Shown here: positions 52,989 through 61,903 of the stretch, piece after piece | Layout of the letters: each line of letters begins with the position of its first letter | Position numbering within the stretch: the stretch's first letter is position 1 | DNA from: Sphingobacteriales bacterium | GTDB taxonomy: Bacteria; Bacteroidota; Bacteroidia; Sphingobacteriales; Sphingobacteriaceae | DNA: 64,000 nucleotides | NCBI GenBank assembly: GCA_028288165.1 | Contig: JAQBOG010000017.1 | Span: forward strand, 1 to 64,000 | Direction: 5' to 3' | Notes under the pieces: generated by a model | The model's input: only the letters and a program-made list of their open reading frames with translations | Databases searched by the model: none | Told to the model about the DNA's origin: nothing | Translations under genes and position numbers: made by a program

Positions 52989-54176
52989 ATGATGACTACC
53001 GATTTAAAACCCCTGCAGAAGCGTCTGTTATCCATTGATGTTTTTAGAGCGATTACCATGCTCCTAATGATTTTTGTGAACGACGTAAGTGGTGTGAAAA
53101 ACATCCCCGAATGGATAGAACACGTAAAAGCCGATGAAGACGGCCTCGGTTTTGCCGATATCATATTTCCTGCTTTTCTGTTTATCGTAGGACTTTCATT
53201 ACCCTTAGCTATTAAAAATCGAATCAGGAAAGGCGATAGTATGGTTAAGATTTTTCTCTACATTTTGGTACGTTCGTTTGCGTTGATCGTAATGGGATTT
53301 TTTCATGTCAATTCCGAAAGCTATAGCTCGGCATCGCTTCTTCCTTATTCTGTGTGGATGATTTTGCTGACCATTAGTTTCTTTCTTATTTGGTTGGATT
53401 ATCCTGACACCATGTCAAAATCAATGCGTTATGCATTGATGAATGCTGGTGTTATTTTACTGCTTTTTCTTGCTTGGTTGTATAAAGGTGGAAGTCCGGA
53501 AGCTCCGCAAGGATTGCGACCTTATTGGTGGGGTATTTTAGGAATAATAGGCTGGTCATATTTGGTATGTGCTATTTTATATGCTTTAATAAAAGATCGG
53601 CTGACTCTGTTAAGCATTATTTTTATCGCATTTCTTTCAATCAATATTCTAAATCATTTACATTTAATGCCTTTCGAAATATGGGTTATTGGAGATGCTA
53701 GTTCTGTTTCATTGGTAATGGCAGGAATAGTTATATCCCGATTATTTAGCATACTTTCTTCATTGAAAAATCATTCAAGGATGTGGGCCATATTCACGAG
53801 TTTGGGCATTTTGATGATTCTTCTTGGGATATTTGTCAGACCACTTACAGAAGGAATTTCAAAAATACATTCCACACCAGCCTGGGTTTCCATTTGCATA
53901 GGAATTAGCATTCTTGTATTTGAGCTGGTTATTTATGTTGTGGATATTAAAGGAAAACCCGATTGGTTCAAGTTTATTCGCCCGGGTGGCACAAGTACGT
54001 TAACCTGCTATCTCATTCCTTATTTTTTGTATTCGCTGCTTGCTGTAATTGGCTTTAAATACCCTGACTTTTTAACTTATGGCTGGCCAGGAATTATTAA
54101 ATCATTCGCGATAGCCTTTTTCGTGATTTGGCTTGCCGGATTACTTGAACGGAGGAAAGTTAGGTTAAGGGTTTGA
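52989..54176 (+). CDS. DUF5009 / HGSNAT-like membrane protein
   Basis: This 395-residue protein has about ten membrane helices. The start RLLSIDVFRAITMLLMIFVN and FADIIFPAFLFIVGLSLPLA are typical of DUF5009 and the heparan-alpha-glucosaminide N-acetyltransferase family, which moves acetyl groups across a membrane to amino sugars. Its place between the nagB-like gene and a chitinase gene supports amino-sugar work. Transport of an acyl group is inferred. ATG 52989 or 52992. Confidence 0.85.
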   Translation: MMTTDLKPLQKRLLSIDVFRAITMLLMIFVNDVSGVKNIPEWIEHVKADEDGLGFADIIFPAFLFIVGLSLPLAIKNRIRKGDSMVKIFLYILVRSFALIVMGFFHVNSESYSSASLLPYSVWMILLTISFFLIWLDYPDTMSKSMRYALMNAGVILLLFLAWLYKGGSPEAPQGLRPYWWGILGIIGWSYLVCAILYALIKDRLTLLSIIFIAFLSINILNHLHLMPFEIWVIGDASSVSLVMAGIVISRLFSILSSLKNHSRMWAIFTSLGILMILLGIFVRPLTEGISKIHSTPAWVSICIGISILVFELVIYVVDIKGKPDWFKFIRPGGTSTLTCYLIPYFLYSLLAVIGFKYPDFLTYGWPGIIKSFAIAFFVIWLAGLLERRKVRLRV

Positions 54177-54177
54177 T

Positions 54178-54408
54178 TGGAGTTGTGGGTTGTGAGTTGT
54201 GAGTTGTAGGTTGTAAGTGCTGGTATGAGGTTGTAGGTATGAGGCATGAGGGTGCTGATAGCTGACTGCTGATTGCTGACTGCTCATAGGAAGTTGTAAG
54301 TTGTAAGTTGTGGGTTGAAGGTTGTAAGTTGTAAGTGCTGGTATGAGGTTGTAGGTATGAGGGTGCTGATTGCTGACTGCTCATAGGAAGTTGTGAGTTG
54401 TGAGTTTA
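54178..54408. repeat. GTTGTAAG/GTTGTGAG array with a 118-base duplication
   Basis: A G/T-rich stretch of degenerate 7-8 base units (AGTTGTGAGTTGTGAGTTGT, GGTTGTAAG). The segment TTGTAAGTGCTGGTATGAGG with its continuation occurs at 54211 and again at 54329, and TGCTGATTGCTGACTGCTCA recurs, so a block of about 118 bases has been duplicated. It begins immediately after the DUF5009 stop codon. The reverse frame across it is a spurious ORF. Confidence 0.85.
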
Positions 54409-54502
54409 CCTCCACTACTGTTTTTAGGAGGGGGCGGGGGTGGTTCTTCTTTACTCCTTAGATATATTATTAAAAATTATAAATCATCTAATACTTTTAA
54501 AT

Positions 54503-55624
54503 ATGAAAATCATTCATCCAATATTGTATTTCGTTTTCTTTTCTTTGCTGATTTCCTTAACGGGGATGAAAAATTCAAAGCGGCAGCCTGTTATTATTGG
54601 CTATGTTGGTGGTTACAAGGGTTTAGTAAACGTTGAAAATATTGATGCTAGAAGTTTAACGCATATCAATTACGCCTTTGTAAATGTTAAGGATAGTTTA
54701 GCCGTTCTCACAAATTTGAAAGCGGATTCAATCAATTTCCGTAAGCTAAACCTGCTTAAACGTAAAAATCAAAATCTTAAGATTTTGATTTCTATAGGAG
54801 GCTGGGCCTGGAGCGAAAACTTTTCTGATGCCGTACTTACGGAGACATCCCGTAAGGCCTTTGCAAAAAGTGCAGTTGAAATTATAAAAACCTATCAATT
54901 GGATGGCATCGATATAGATTGGGAGTACCCAGGGATGACTGGTGAAGAAGGAAATATTTATCGTCCGGAAGACGGTCAAAATTACACAATGATGTTTAAA
55001 GCCTTACGGGAAGAATTGAATAAGCTACAAATCAAAACCCAAAAGCAATATCAACTCACCACAGCAGTTGGCGGTTCACAAGCCTTTCTTGATCATACGG
55101 ATATGAAGGAGGCATCTAAATACATTGACTATGTGAACCTAATGACATACGATTATTATTCAAGCGAAATTGCAGGGCATCATACAAATTTATATGCTTC
55201 TAAAGTATATAACTCAGGTTATTCTGCAGATATAGCAGTAAATGCTTATCTGGAAGCTGGGGTTCGCGTTAGTAAATTAGTTATGGGAATTGCTTTTTAC
55301 GGACGAAACTTCACAATGGTGGCTGATGCAAAAGTGGGACTTGGAGAGAAAATAGTTTCGCAAAGATTTGGATCGGGCTATAGCGTTATTAAAGATAGTT
55401 TGGTTAACAAGCAAGGCTTTAAAGAATTTCGAGATGAAGATGCGAGAGCTCCCTATTTATTTAATACAAATACCAGGGAATACATCACCTATGACGACGA
55501 ATGGTCTGTAAATAATAAATGCAAATATGTGTTGGATAAGGGAATGGCAGGGGTAATGTTTTGGGAATATGATTCTGACCCAAAAAGTTATTTATTAAAG
55601 GAAATAAATAAATCGTTGAAATAG
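54503..55624 (+). CDS. GH18 chitinase-like hydrolase
   Basis: This 373-residue secreted protein has a signal peptide (IIHPILYFVFFSLLISLTG) and a GH18 barrel: IGYVGGYKGL, LTHINYAFVNV, LKILISIGGWAW, the catalytic DxxDxDxE in LDGIDIDWEYPG (acid E141), YVNLMTYDYY, GIAFYGRNFT and MFWEYDSD at the end. GH18 enzymes cut chitin or related N-acetylglucosamine chains. ATG 54503 starts the signal peptide. It is convergent with the GH3 gene, 51 bases apart. Confidence 0.93.
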   Translation: MKIIHPILYFVFFSLLISLTGMKNSKRQPVIIGYVGGYKGLVNVENIDARSLTHINYAFVNVKDSLAVLTNLKADSINFRKLNLLKRKNQNLKILISIGGWAWSENFSDAVLTETSRKAFAKSAVEIIKTYQLDGIDIDWEYPGMTGEEGNIYRPEDGQNYTMMFKALREELNKLQIKTQKQYQLTTAVGGSQAFLDHTDMKEASKYIDYVNLMTYDYYSSEIAGHHTNLYASKVYNSGYSADIAVNAYLEAGVRVSKLVMGIAFYGRNFTMVADAKVGLGEKIVSQRFGSGYSVIKDSLVNKQGFKEFRDEDARAPYLFNTNTREYITYDDEWSVNNKCKYVLDKGMAGVMFWEYDSDPKSYLLKEINKSLK

Positions 55625-55675
55625 CTGGATGGAAAATTGAACAGACTCTTTATAAAAAAGCCTATTCATAAAAAA

Positions 55676-58012
55676 TTACTTGGCCTTTAAATTAGTCTTT
55701 TGGGCTTTGTATCTTTCGGTTCTAGCATCCTTTATAAGGCCTTTCCAATTTAAACCATAGCCGAAATCATACAGGTGCCTTTCCGAATCTACATAGCAAT
55801 TCATGTCATGCGGTACATCTTCAAATTGCTTTTCAACTGTTAGCATATCAGCGGGCATCTGTAAAGGTAGGAGGGCAGAGGGTTCTGCCTTTCCGCTTAC
55901 AATATCCATAATGGCTTGGTTTTGTACACCGAAATCAACCAAAATGGCATCCGTATATTTTTCAATTTCCGCAAAAACCATCGGATTATTTAAATTCACA
56001 GATACAATTACCAGTTTACCTTTCATTTTTTCATAAGTGGATGTTACCATGCTTAAATCAAATTTATTGATGGCTTCTGAAGTTTTATCTTTATAAGATC
56101 GATTGGTAAATTTTTCTAAAGGATCGCCCCCGGCAATACTCGTATCACGAGAAGTATTTGCAGTATATGGACCGTATTGCAAACTTACCGGTACATAGCC
56201 ATTACCTCCTTTTTTTGCATCGTTACTGTCATAACCGCCACCACTATTTGGGCTGGCAATCACCACCAAGGCAAAATCTGCACTATCAGGATTGTCAGTT
56301 ACTTTAAAATATTTTTTAACGATATCCATGTTTACCGGATATTCGGTTTTTTCGGGCGTATTAAAACCTAAGAAATTTTTACCGGCTGGAGTATACCTTT
56401 TCGGGATGTAAACAGTTTTTGCCTGGGTTACCGGTAAAGCGTTGTTTTTATTTTTAAGCATCACAATTGATTTCAATTGTGCCTGGTATCCGTCGCTCAT
56501 AAACTCTGCGTTGCCCACTATCTTTTTCGAAATAACAGCATCCAAATACGGGTTTTCAAATAAACCAGTTCTGAAAATATTACGAAGTAAACGAACTGCA
56601 GATTGCTCAAATCGATTCCGCATAAATGCTTCTCCGTGCTCTTTAACGCCCATTTTGTAAGCTTCAATAATTGGAGCAGCTTCATTATTACCTCCAAACT
56701 GATCTACACCAGCCATGAGTGCTTTGTAATGTCTTTGGGCTACTGATAATTTTTCAACACCCCATGATTTACCGGTTAAAAACACATCAACGGCTGTTTC
56801 ATCACCAGTTACAAGCCAGTCGGTGCAAACTACACCATCGTACTTGTACTTAGTCCGTAATAAATCATTAATGATATATCGATTGTAGTTGTTGGCAACG
56901 TTTTCTTTGTTTTTTAAATCCTGATTGTACGAAATAGTATAATAAGGCATGACTGCTGATGCCATTCGTGTTTTACCACTTAATTTAAATGCTCCCTTAA
57001 TAAAAGGTATTAAGTGTTGACTGAAGTTTTTGCCAGGGTAAACTGCATATTTTCCATAGCCATAATGCGCATCCCGGCCACCTTCGCCACTGCCGCCACC
57101 TGGCCAATGTTTGACCATGGCATTCACGCTTCCATAACCCCAGCCGTCATTAATTTCTTTTGTGCTAGTAGAGGTTTGAAAGCCATCAACGTAGGCTCTT
57201 GCCATATCTGCAGAAAGTTGAGGATCTTCTCCAAACGTTCCGCTTACACGAGACCAACGTGGATCAGTTGCTATATCAACCTGAGGAGAAAGTGCGGTTG
57301 TTATACCCAAAGCTCGATATTCGAGTGCTGCAATGTGACCAAAATTTTTGGTTACAGATGGATCAAAAGTAGCAGCTAAACCAAGAGAGCCAGGCCACAT
57401 CGAAATGGACCCTCCTGAACCTGCATTAAATTCTGCATTGGCTATCGTTCCATGTCGTGGGTCAGAACTATTATTAATCGGTATACCGAAACCTAATGAT
57501 TCAGCAAGTGCCTGAGCGTTATTACTCCATAAAGCTGCTATGGCCGGACTTTGAACTGAGGTGATTAATACATGGCGAACATTATCTTTCGTTAAAAAAT
57601 CTTTTTGCTGATCAGTTAAGACATACGGTTCGGTACCACTTTCAGGAAAAATCTTCCCATTGTAAGTACCTGTAAAAGGGCCAGCTGTTGCTGCCGGAAT
57701 AGCCTGATGTTTACTATATAGCATTAAACCTGCAATCTGATCTACAGGTAATTGTGAAGCCAAATCTTTAGCCCGAACATCTATTGGTAAACGCCAATCT
57801 TCATATTTATCTAAGTGCCCGTTTTTATTTAGATCTTTAAATGAATAGCCGTTTACCTTTAAAATTTTTACTCCTGATGTTTTTGAATAAGAGATTGTCG
57901 GTCCGCCTTTATTAATAATTTCTATGATGTTTCCTTTGTTGTCTGTTTGTGCGAAAGCGCCTTTAAAAGGTATTAAAGCAATAACAGAAAGTGTAATAAG
58001 CACAACTTTCAT
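55676..58012 (-). CDS. GH3 beta-glucosidase-type hydrolase
   Basis: This 778-residue secreted protein has a signal peptide (VVLITLSVIALIPFKGAFAQ) and the two GH3 domains. The N-terminal barrel has DPRHGTIANAEF, TALSPQVDIATDPRWSRVSG, KHWPGGGSGEGGRDAHYG and the nucleophile Asp in VVCTDWLVTGDE. The C-terminal sandwich (about 500-750) has SIVMLKNKNNALPVTQAK and ends FGYGLNW, without the extra Fn3 domain of many relatives. It could be an exo-beta-glucosidase; the substrate cannot be read. ATG 58012 starts the signal peptide. The next gene upstream, on the same strand, is 110 bases away. Confidence 0.92.
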   Translation of the reverse strand: MKVVLITLSVIALIPFKGAFAQTDNKGNIIEIINKGGPTISYSKTSGVKILKVNGYSFKDLNKNGHLDKYEDWRLPIDVRAKDLASQLPVDQIAGLMLYSKHQAIPAATAGPFTGTYNGKIFPESGTEPYVLTDQQKDFLTKDNVRHVLITSVQSPAIAALWSNNAQALAESLGFGIPINNSSDPRHGTIANAEFNAGSGGSISMWPGSLGLAATFDPSVTKNFGHIAALEYRALGITTALSPQVDIATDPRWSRVSGTFGEDPQLSADMARAYVDGFQTSTSTKEINDGWGYGSVNAMVKHWPGGGSGEGGRDAHYGYGKYAVYPGKNFSQHLIPFIKGAFKLSGKTRMASAVMPYYTISYNQDLKNKENVANNYNRYIINDLLRTKYKYDGVVCTDWLVTGDETAVDVFLTGKSWGVEKLSVAQRHYKALMAGVDQFGGNNEAAPIIEAYKMGVKEHGEAFMRNRFEQSAVRLLRNIFRTGLFENPYLDAVISKKIVGNAEFMSDGYQAQLKSIVMLKNKNNALPVTQAKTVYIPKRYTPAGKNFLGFNTPEKTEYPVNMDIVKKYFKVTDNPDSADFALVVIASPNSGGGYDSNDAKKGGNGYVPVSLQYGPYTANTSRDTSIAGGDPLEKFTNRSYKDKTSEAINKFDLSMVTSTYEKMKGKLVIVSVNLNNPMVFAEIEKYTDAILVDFGVQNQAIMDIVSGKAEPSALLPLQMPADMLTVEKQFEDVPHDMNCYVDSERHLYDFGYGLNWKGLIKDARTERYKAQKTNLKAK

Positions 58013-58121
58013 GATAGTAGTTTTGTCAAAATAAATCAAAGGCGTATTTCTCGATAAGATTTTAACCTCACAACCTATTCTGAGTTATAATAACAGTAAA
58101 GAATAATTTATCTAATTAGCG

Positions 58122-59042
58122 TTAGGCTATCTTTTTTAGATTGGTGATGCTGGTACTAATACTGGCAAACGGATCAGCAGGCATATCATGTTCCACAAAG
58201 AAATGTTTCATTCCTGCGGTTTTAGCGGCTGCAAAAATTGGTTTAAAATCAATAGTTCCAGTACCTACAGGCATGATTGTTTCATGTTTTGCATCTAGAT
58301 CTTTTACATGCCATAGCGGGAAACGACCCGGATTTTGATTAAACATTTCTACTGGATTCTTACCACCTTTAATAGCCCAAGCTAAATCTAATTCGAATTT
58401 CACCGTATCAGCGTTGGTTTCCTTTAGCATCATCTCATAGGGAACAGCACCTTCTACAGCTCTGAATTCTGCATCGTGATTGTGATAGGCGAAAGTTATA
58501 CCTGCTTTTTTGCAAGCTTCGCCTGTTTTATTCAGAATTTCAATGGATTGCTTTATTTCATCTAGTGTGCCAATTGGAGTGCTAGCACAAACCAAATATG
58601 GAATCCCGGCTTCCACTGCTTCTTCAATAATTATATCCTGATTAGCTTTCAAGTTTTTCATTATCGGAATAGTCATTGGTTTACCATCTGGCATTGTTGG
58701 CATTTTGGCTCCCGCCGGAAGTTTAAAAGGTGCGCCTAATACGTGGTGAGATTTCCAGCTTAAACCTAAATCTTTTAACAATGCGGAAAATTCTTTAGGT
58801 TTCATTCCGTAATAACCACCTTTTTTACTGAAGGCAGATTCAATTTCCTTGAAACCCAGGTCAGCAACTTTCTGCAAAGTTCCACGGACATCATTATCAA
58901 TTATGTTAAACAAAGTATACAATTGTAAACCCACTGGTTTAGTTACCGTCGTTTCAAAATATGCCATACTTTGTTTTGATAAAAATAGGCTACCTGCAGC
59001 AAAAGCTCCTGTTTGCTTCAGAAAATTTCTTCTTTTAATCAT
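58122..59042 (-). CDS. Tat-exported sugar-phosphate isomerase/epimerase-like TIM-barrel protein
   Basis: This 306-residue protein has a twin-arginine signal (KRRNFLKQTGAFAAGSLFL) and an AP-endonuclease-2/xylose-isomerase-like barrel: VGLQLYTLFNII, LADLGFKEIESAFS in slightly varied form, ITFAYHNHDAEF, TVKFELDLAWAIKGG, LWHVKDLDAKH and FFVEHDMP with candidate metal ligands. Relatives are isomerases, epimerases or sugar dehydratases, and the exported form is frequent in Bacteroidota. It lies upstream of GH3 on the same strand and may process released sugars. The substrate is unknown. Confidence 0.88.
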   Translation of the reverse strand: MIKRRNFLKQTGAFAAGSLFLSKQSMAYFETTVTKPVGLQLYTLFNIIDNDVRGTLQKVADLGFKEIESAFSKKGGYYGMKPKEFSALLKDLGLSWKSHHVLGAPFKLPAGAKMPTMPDGKPMTIPIMKNLKANQDIIIEEAVEAGIPYLVCASTPIGTLDEIKQSIEILNKTGEACKKAGITFAYHNHDAEFRAVEGAVPYEMMLKETNADTVKFELDLAWAIKGGKNPVEMFNQNPGRFPLWHVKDLDAKHETIMPVGTGTIDFKPIFAAAKTAGMKHFFVEHDMPADPFASISTSITNLKKIA

Positions 59043-59356
59043 GGTTTTTGGTTTATAATAATTAAAGATAATAAATCATTGCGTTAAAAATACACAATGA
59101 CTTTATTTATTTTTATTTTTTATGAAAAACAATGGTCGGCATGTTAAAATTAGATGGCATAAAAATGACTTTAGTTCAATGAAAATGGTTTAAAAATATC
59201 CACTAATTCTATTCCGAAATCGAGTGGTTGTATAAATTGTTTAGGTAGTACTTGTGATGCAGATGAAATTGAAATTAAGTCACTATATCCCGTAATAAGA
59301 CTTAAATAGGTGTTAAGAATGAGTCAAATTTTTTATCTTACTTAAAATTATTCAAT
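59043..59356. other. Divergent intergenic region, nothing recognised
   Basis: 314 AT-rich bases between the TIM-barrel gene and the epimerase-like gene. No gene, repeat or clear promoter was found. Confidence 0.4.
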
Positions 59357-60025
59357 ATGACTTTAAGAGTTATTATTACCGGAACTACCGGCATGGTTGG
59401 TGAAGGTGTTTTACACGAATGCTTGAATCATACAAGTGTAGAACAGGTTTTGGTTATAAACCGAAAACCTGGTGGTGTCTCTCATCCTAAACTCAAAGAG
59501 ATTATTCATACCGATTTTTTTAATTTTTCGCCAATTGAAGATCAGCTTAGCGGATATAATACTGCTTTTTTCTGCCTTGGGGTTTCATCTGTAGGGATGA
59601 ATGAAACGAAGTATGCACATTTGACTTATGACCTAACCATTCACGTAGCAGAAACAATTCTGAAGAAAAATCCTGATATGTCTATCACCTACGTGTCGGG
59701 AGTTGGAACAGACAGCACGGAAAAGGGAAGCAGTATGTGGGCAAGAGTAAAAGGTAAAACAGAAAATGCCTTGTTGAAAATGCCTTTTAAAAAAGCTTAT
59801 ATGTTTCGCCCCGGGTATATCCATCCTTTAAAAGGTCTTAAGAATACGAATAAATATTACGGCTATATTTCCTGGCTTTATCCAATAATTAGTAAGGTTT
59901 TTCCGAAATATGTTTCTACCATGCAAGAGGTTTCAAGAGCAATGATTAATGCTGTTGTAACCAATTATGAGAAGTCAATTATCGAAGTGGAAGACATTAA
60001 TAAGCTTGCACAGGTTAATGTGTGA
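59357..60025 (+). CDS. NAD(P)-binding Rossmann-fold (epimerase-like) protein
   Basis: This 222-residue protein begins with LRVIITGTTGMVGEGVLHEC, the nucleotide-binding motif of NAD-dependent epimerase/HTATIP2-like proteins. Further features are FFCLGVSSVGMNE, MSITYVSGVGTDSTE and the Tyr/Lys-type region MFRPGYIHPLKG. No partner gene is adjacent. The function is unassigned beyond a short-chain oxidoreductase role. Confidence 0.88.
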   Translation: MTLRVIITGTTGMVGEGVLHECLNHTSVEQVLVINRKPGGVSHPKLKEIIHTDFFNFSPIEDQLSGYNTAFFCLGVSSVGMNETKYAHLTYDLTIHVAETILKKNPDMSITYVSGVGTDSTEKGSSMWARVKGKTENALLKMPFKKAYMFRPGYIHPLKGLKNTNKYYGYISWLYPIISKVFPKYVSTMQEVSRAMINAVVTNYEKSIIEVEDINKLAQVNV

Positions 60026-60345
60026 TTATGAAGGTATAAGTTGTACGAGGTGTCCCACACTTTGAAAGTGTTGAACACCTAATAGACCTGAAACGCCTTT
60101 AATTTAATGGATAATTGAATGCTATCCGCACATTTTTTAGCAGGATATTTAGCCAAAGCGATGAAAAAGACACTAACATAATTAAACCCGGTTGAAGTGT
60201 AAAACCCGCAGTGTGGATTGGGAACCTGCTGTGGCGAAACGAGGATTTGCAACGGAAGACGGGGCTGCACTAACCGAAAATAAATGGCTTTGATTTTCTA
60301 AAGAACTGTTATTTACTAGTATATCTTAAAGAGCGATGTCATATT
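60026..60345. other. Intergenic region with a GC-richer block (about 60180-60280)
   Basis: No gene is seen. The block AAACCCGGTTGAAGTGTAAA, CCCGCAGTGTGGATTGGGAA, CGAAACGAGGATTTGCAACG and GAAGACGGGGCTGCAC contrasts with its AT-rich surroundings and resembles a dispersed repeat, single copy here. A 63-codon reverse frame over it is not credible. Confidence 0.35.
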
Positions 60346-61686
60346 TTACAGCGTCATAATAAAGCTAGTCCCCACACCTTCAATGGTTTGGAAATTGATG
60401 CTTCCTTTATGAAGCATGATAATTTGTTTACAGAGATTAAGGCCGATTCCGGAGCCCGTTTTACGAGTACTGAAAAAAGGAACGAAGATTTTATCGAGAA
60501 GTTCAACAGGAATTCCGTTTCCGTTATCGCTTACTTTCATTACCACTTTTTTGCCCTCGGCATGTGCTGATAACACAATTTTAGGTTTTTCGGAATTTTT
60601 TACAGCTTCTATGGCATTTACAATCAGGTTGATTAACACTTGCTCGAGGAGGTTTTCGTCGGCTTCGATATACAAATCTGGATCTTTAACAATAATTTCA
60701 AAAGAAATGTTCCTTTCTGTCAAAGTAGGCATCATTAAGTATTTTTGACTTTCGAACAAATCTTCAACATATAACCTTTCGAGGTTTAAGGTTTTGATTT
60801 TGTTGAGGTTACGATAGATATCTGCAAATTTTAACAACGCGTCGCTACGTTTTCTAATAGTATTTATGCCTACTTCCAGATCTTCGCGATAGGAAGGCTG
60901 TATTTCTCTATTGATAATTGAGTCTTCAATTCGGTTTTTTAAGGTGCTTGCAAGAGAAGAAATCGGAGCAATCGAATTCATGATTTCATGCGTCATTACA
61001 CTTAATAAACGCGACCAAGCGTTGGATTCGGTTTCCTCCATTGCTTCATTCACGTTCTGCAGGGTCAATAATTTATAAACCTTTTGATCAATCTGGAAGG
61101 CATTCGCCGAGAGTAAAACTTTAAAAGTACTTTTATCAACGTAGGCATTTATCAGTTTACTTTCACCTACCGGGATGCTTATGATTTCGTGCAGTATCTG
61201 CTTGTTTCTTTTTTCTAAGGCGTGAATGTTTTTGAAATGAGGCAAATTGAACATCTTTTTAAAAGCCTCGTTCATCCAGGCAATGGTGCCTTCAGATTGC
61301 TCATAGGAAATGATTCCAGTGCCTACTATTTCAAGAATTTGTTGGAGATACTGGTATTGAATTTCTTTTTCTTTAGAAATTTGCTTGAATGAGAAAGTGA
61401 TGTTGTTAAATGATTTCCGCAAAGGCTGTAACTCTGCAGATGCCCTGGAAACATCAAATTGCCTGGAAAAATCACGGTAATGCACCGCTTCTGTGAATTG
61501 CTCTAATTCGGTATAAACCTTACGTTGATAGTGAAATACATCAATTAGCTGATACAACACAAAGGGGGAAAGCAACAGGCAAATAGAGGTGTGTTCATGG
61601 AAGTAAAGCCAGGCAAGTAAAACAAAACTCACTGGCAGCATAATGATCCGTAAAATAATCTTCCATTCGTATTTTCTGAAATGCAT
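60346..61686 (-). CDS. Membrane-bound NtrB-type sensor histidine kinase
   Basis: This 446-residue kinase has two N-terminal membrane helices (IIMLPVSFVLLAWLYF and SICLLLSPFVLYQLIDVF), a HAMP-like or coiled region, a PAS domain (about 105-215; GTGIISYEQSEGTIAWMNEA), a HisKA segment with the phospho-acceptor in SVMTHEIMNSIAPISSL, and an HATPase domain (QVLINLIVNAIEA, VSDNGNGIP, RKTGSGIGLNLCKQI). It is downstream of the NtrC-type gene on the same strand, 213 bases apart across a repeat array, and is its likely partner. Confidence 0.93.
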   Translation of the reverse strand: MHFRKYEWKIILRIIMLPVSFVLLAWLYFHEHTSICLLLSPFVLYQLIDVFHYQRKVYTELEQFTEAVHYRDFSRQFDVSRASAELQPLRKSFNNITFSFKQISKEKEIQYQYLQQILEIVGTGIISYEQSEGTIAWMNEAFKKMFNLPHFKNIHALEKRNKQILHEIISIPVGESKLINAYVDKSTFKVLLSANAFQIDQKVYKLLTLQNVNEAMEETESNAWSRLLSVMTHEIMNSIAPISSLASTLKNRIEDSIINREIQPSYREDLEVGINTIRKRSDALLKFADIYRNLNKIKTLNLERLYVEDLFESQKYLMMPTLTERNISFEIIVKDPDLYIEADENLLEQVLINLIVNAIEAVKNSEKPKIVLSAHAEGKKVVMKVSDNGNGIPVELLDKIFVPFFSTRKTGSGIGLNLCKQIIMLHKGSINFQTIEGVGTSFIMTL

Positions 61687-61689
61687 TCG

Positions 61690-61903
61690 TTGGAGTTGTA
61701 AGTGGTGAGTTGTGGGTTGTGGGTTTAGCGCTTTGTTTTATGTTATGGGTATAAAATGTTTGTGTTTGACGGTTATGAGATAGGTACAAGCTTTTATTAC
61801 AACCAACAACGGTTATGAGATAGGTACAAGCTTTTACTTACAACTTACAACCCATAACTTACAACTTTTACTTACAACTTACAACCCAAAACTTACAACT
61901 CAT
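61690..61903. repeat. GTTGTAAG-type array with a 40-base direct repeat
   Basis: Between the NtrC-type and kinase genes lie units of AGTTGTAAGTGGTGAGTTGT on one strand and CTTACAACTTACAACCC on the other. GGTTATGAGATAGGTACAAG plus CTTTTA occurs at 61771 and again at 61811 (period 40). The unit words match the array at 54178-54408. Confidence 0.85.

Noticed and set aside
54160..54384. 74-codon reverse open frame rich in Ser, Thr, Gln and Pro
   Set aside because: It is the translation of the GTTGTAAG-type array; the composition follows the repeat unit.
54178..54408. Possible CRISPR array
   Set aside because: Units are degenerate 7-8-mers without regular unique spacers, and no cas genes are present.
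60079..60270. 63-codon reverse open frame
   Set aside because: It covers a GC-richer repeat-like block and has no recognisable family or start signal.
61595..61789. 64-codon reverse open frame before the histidine kinase
   Set aside because: It overlaps the start of the kinase gene and the repeat array and shows no protein-like features.
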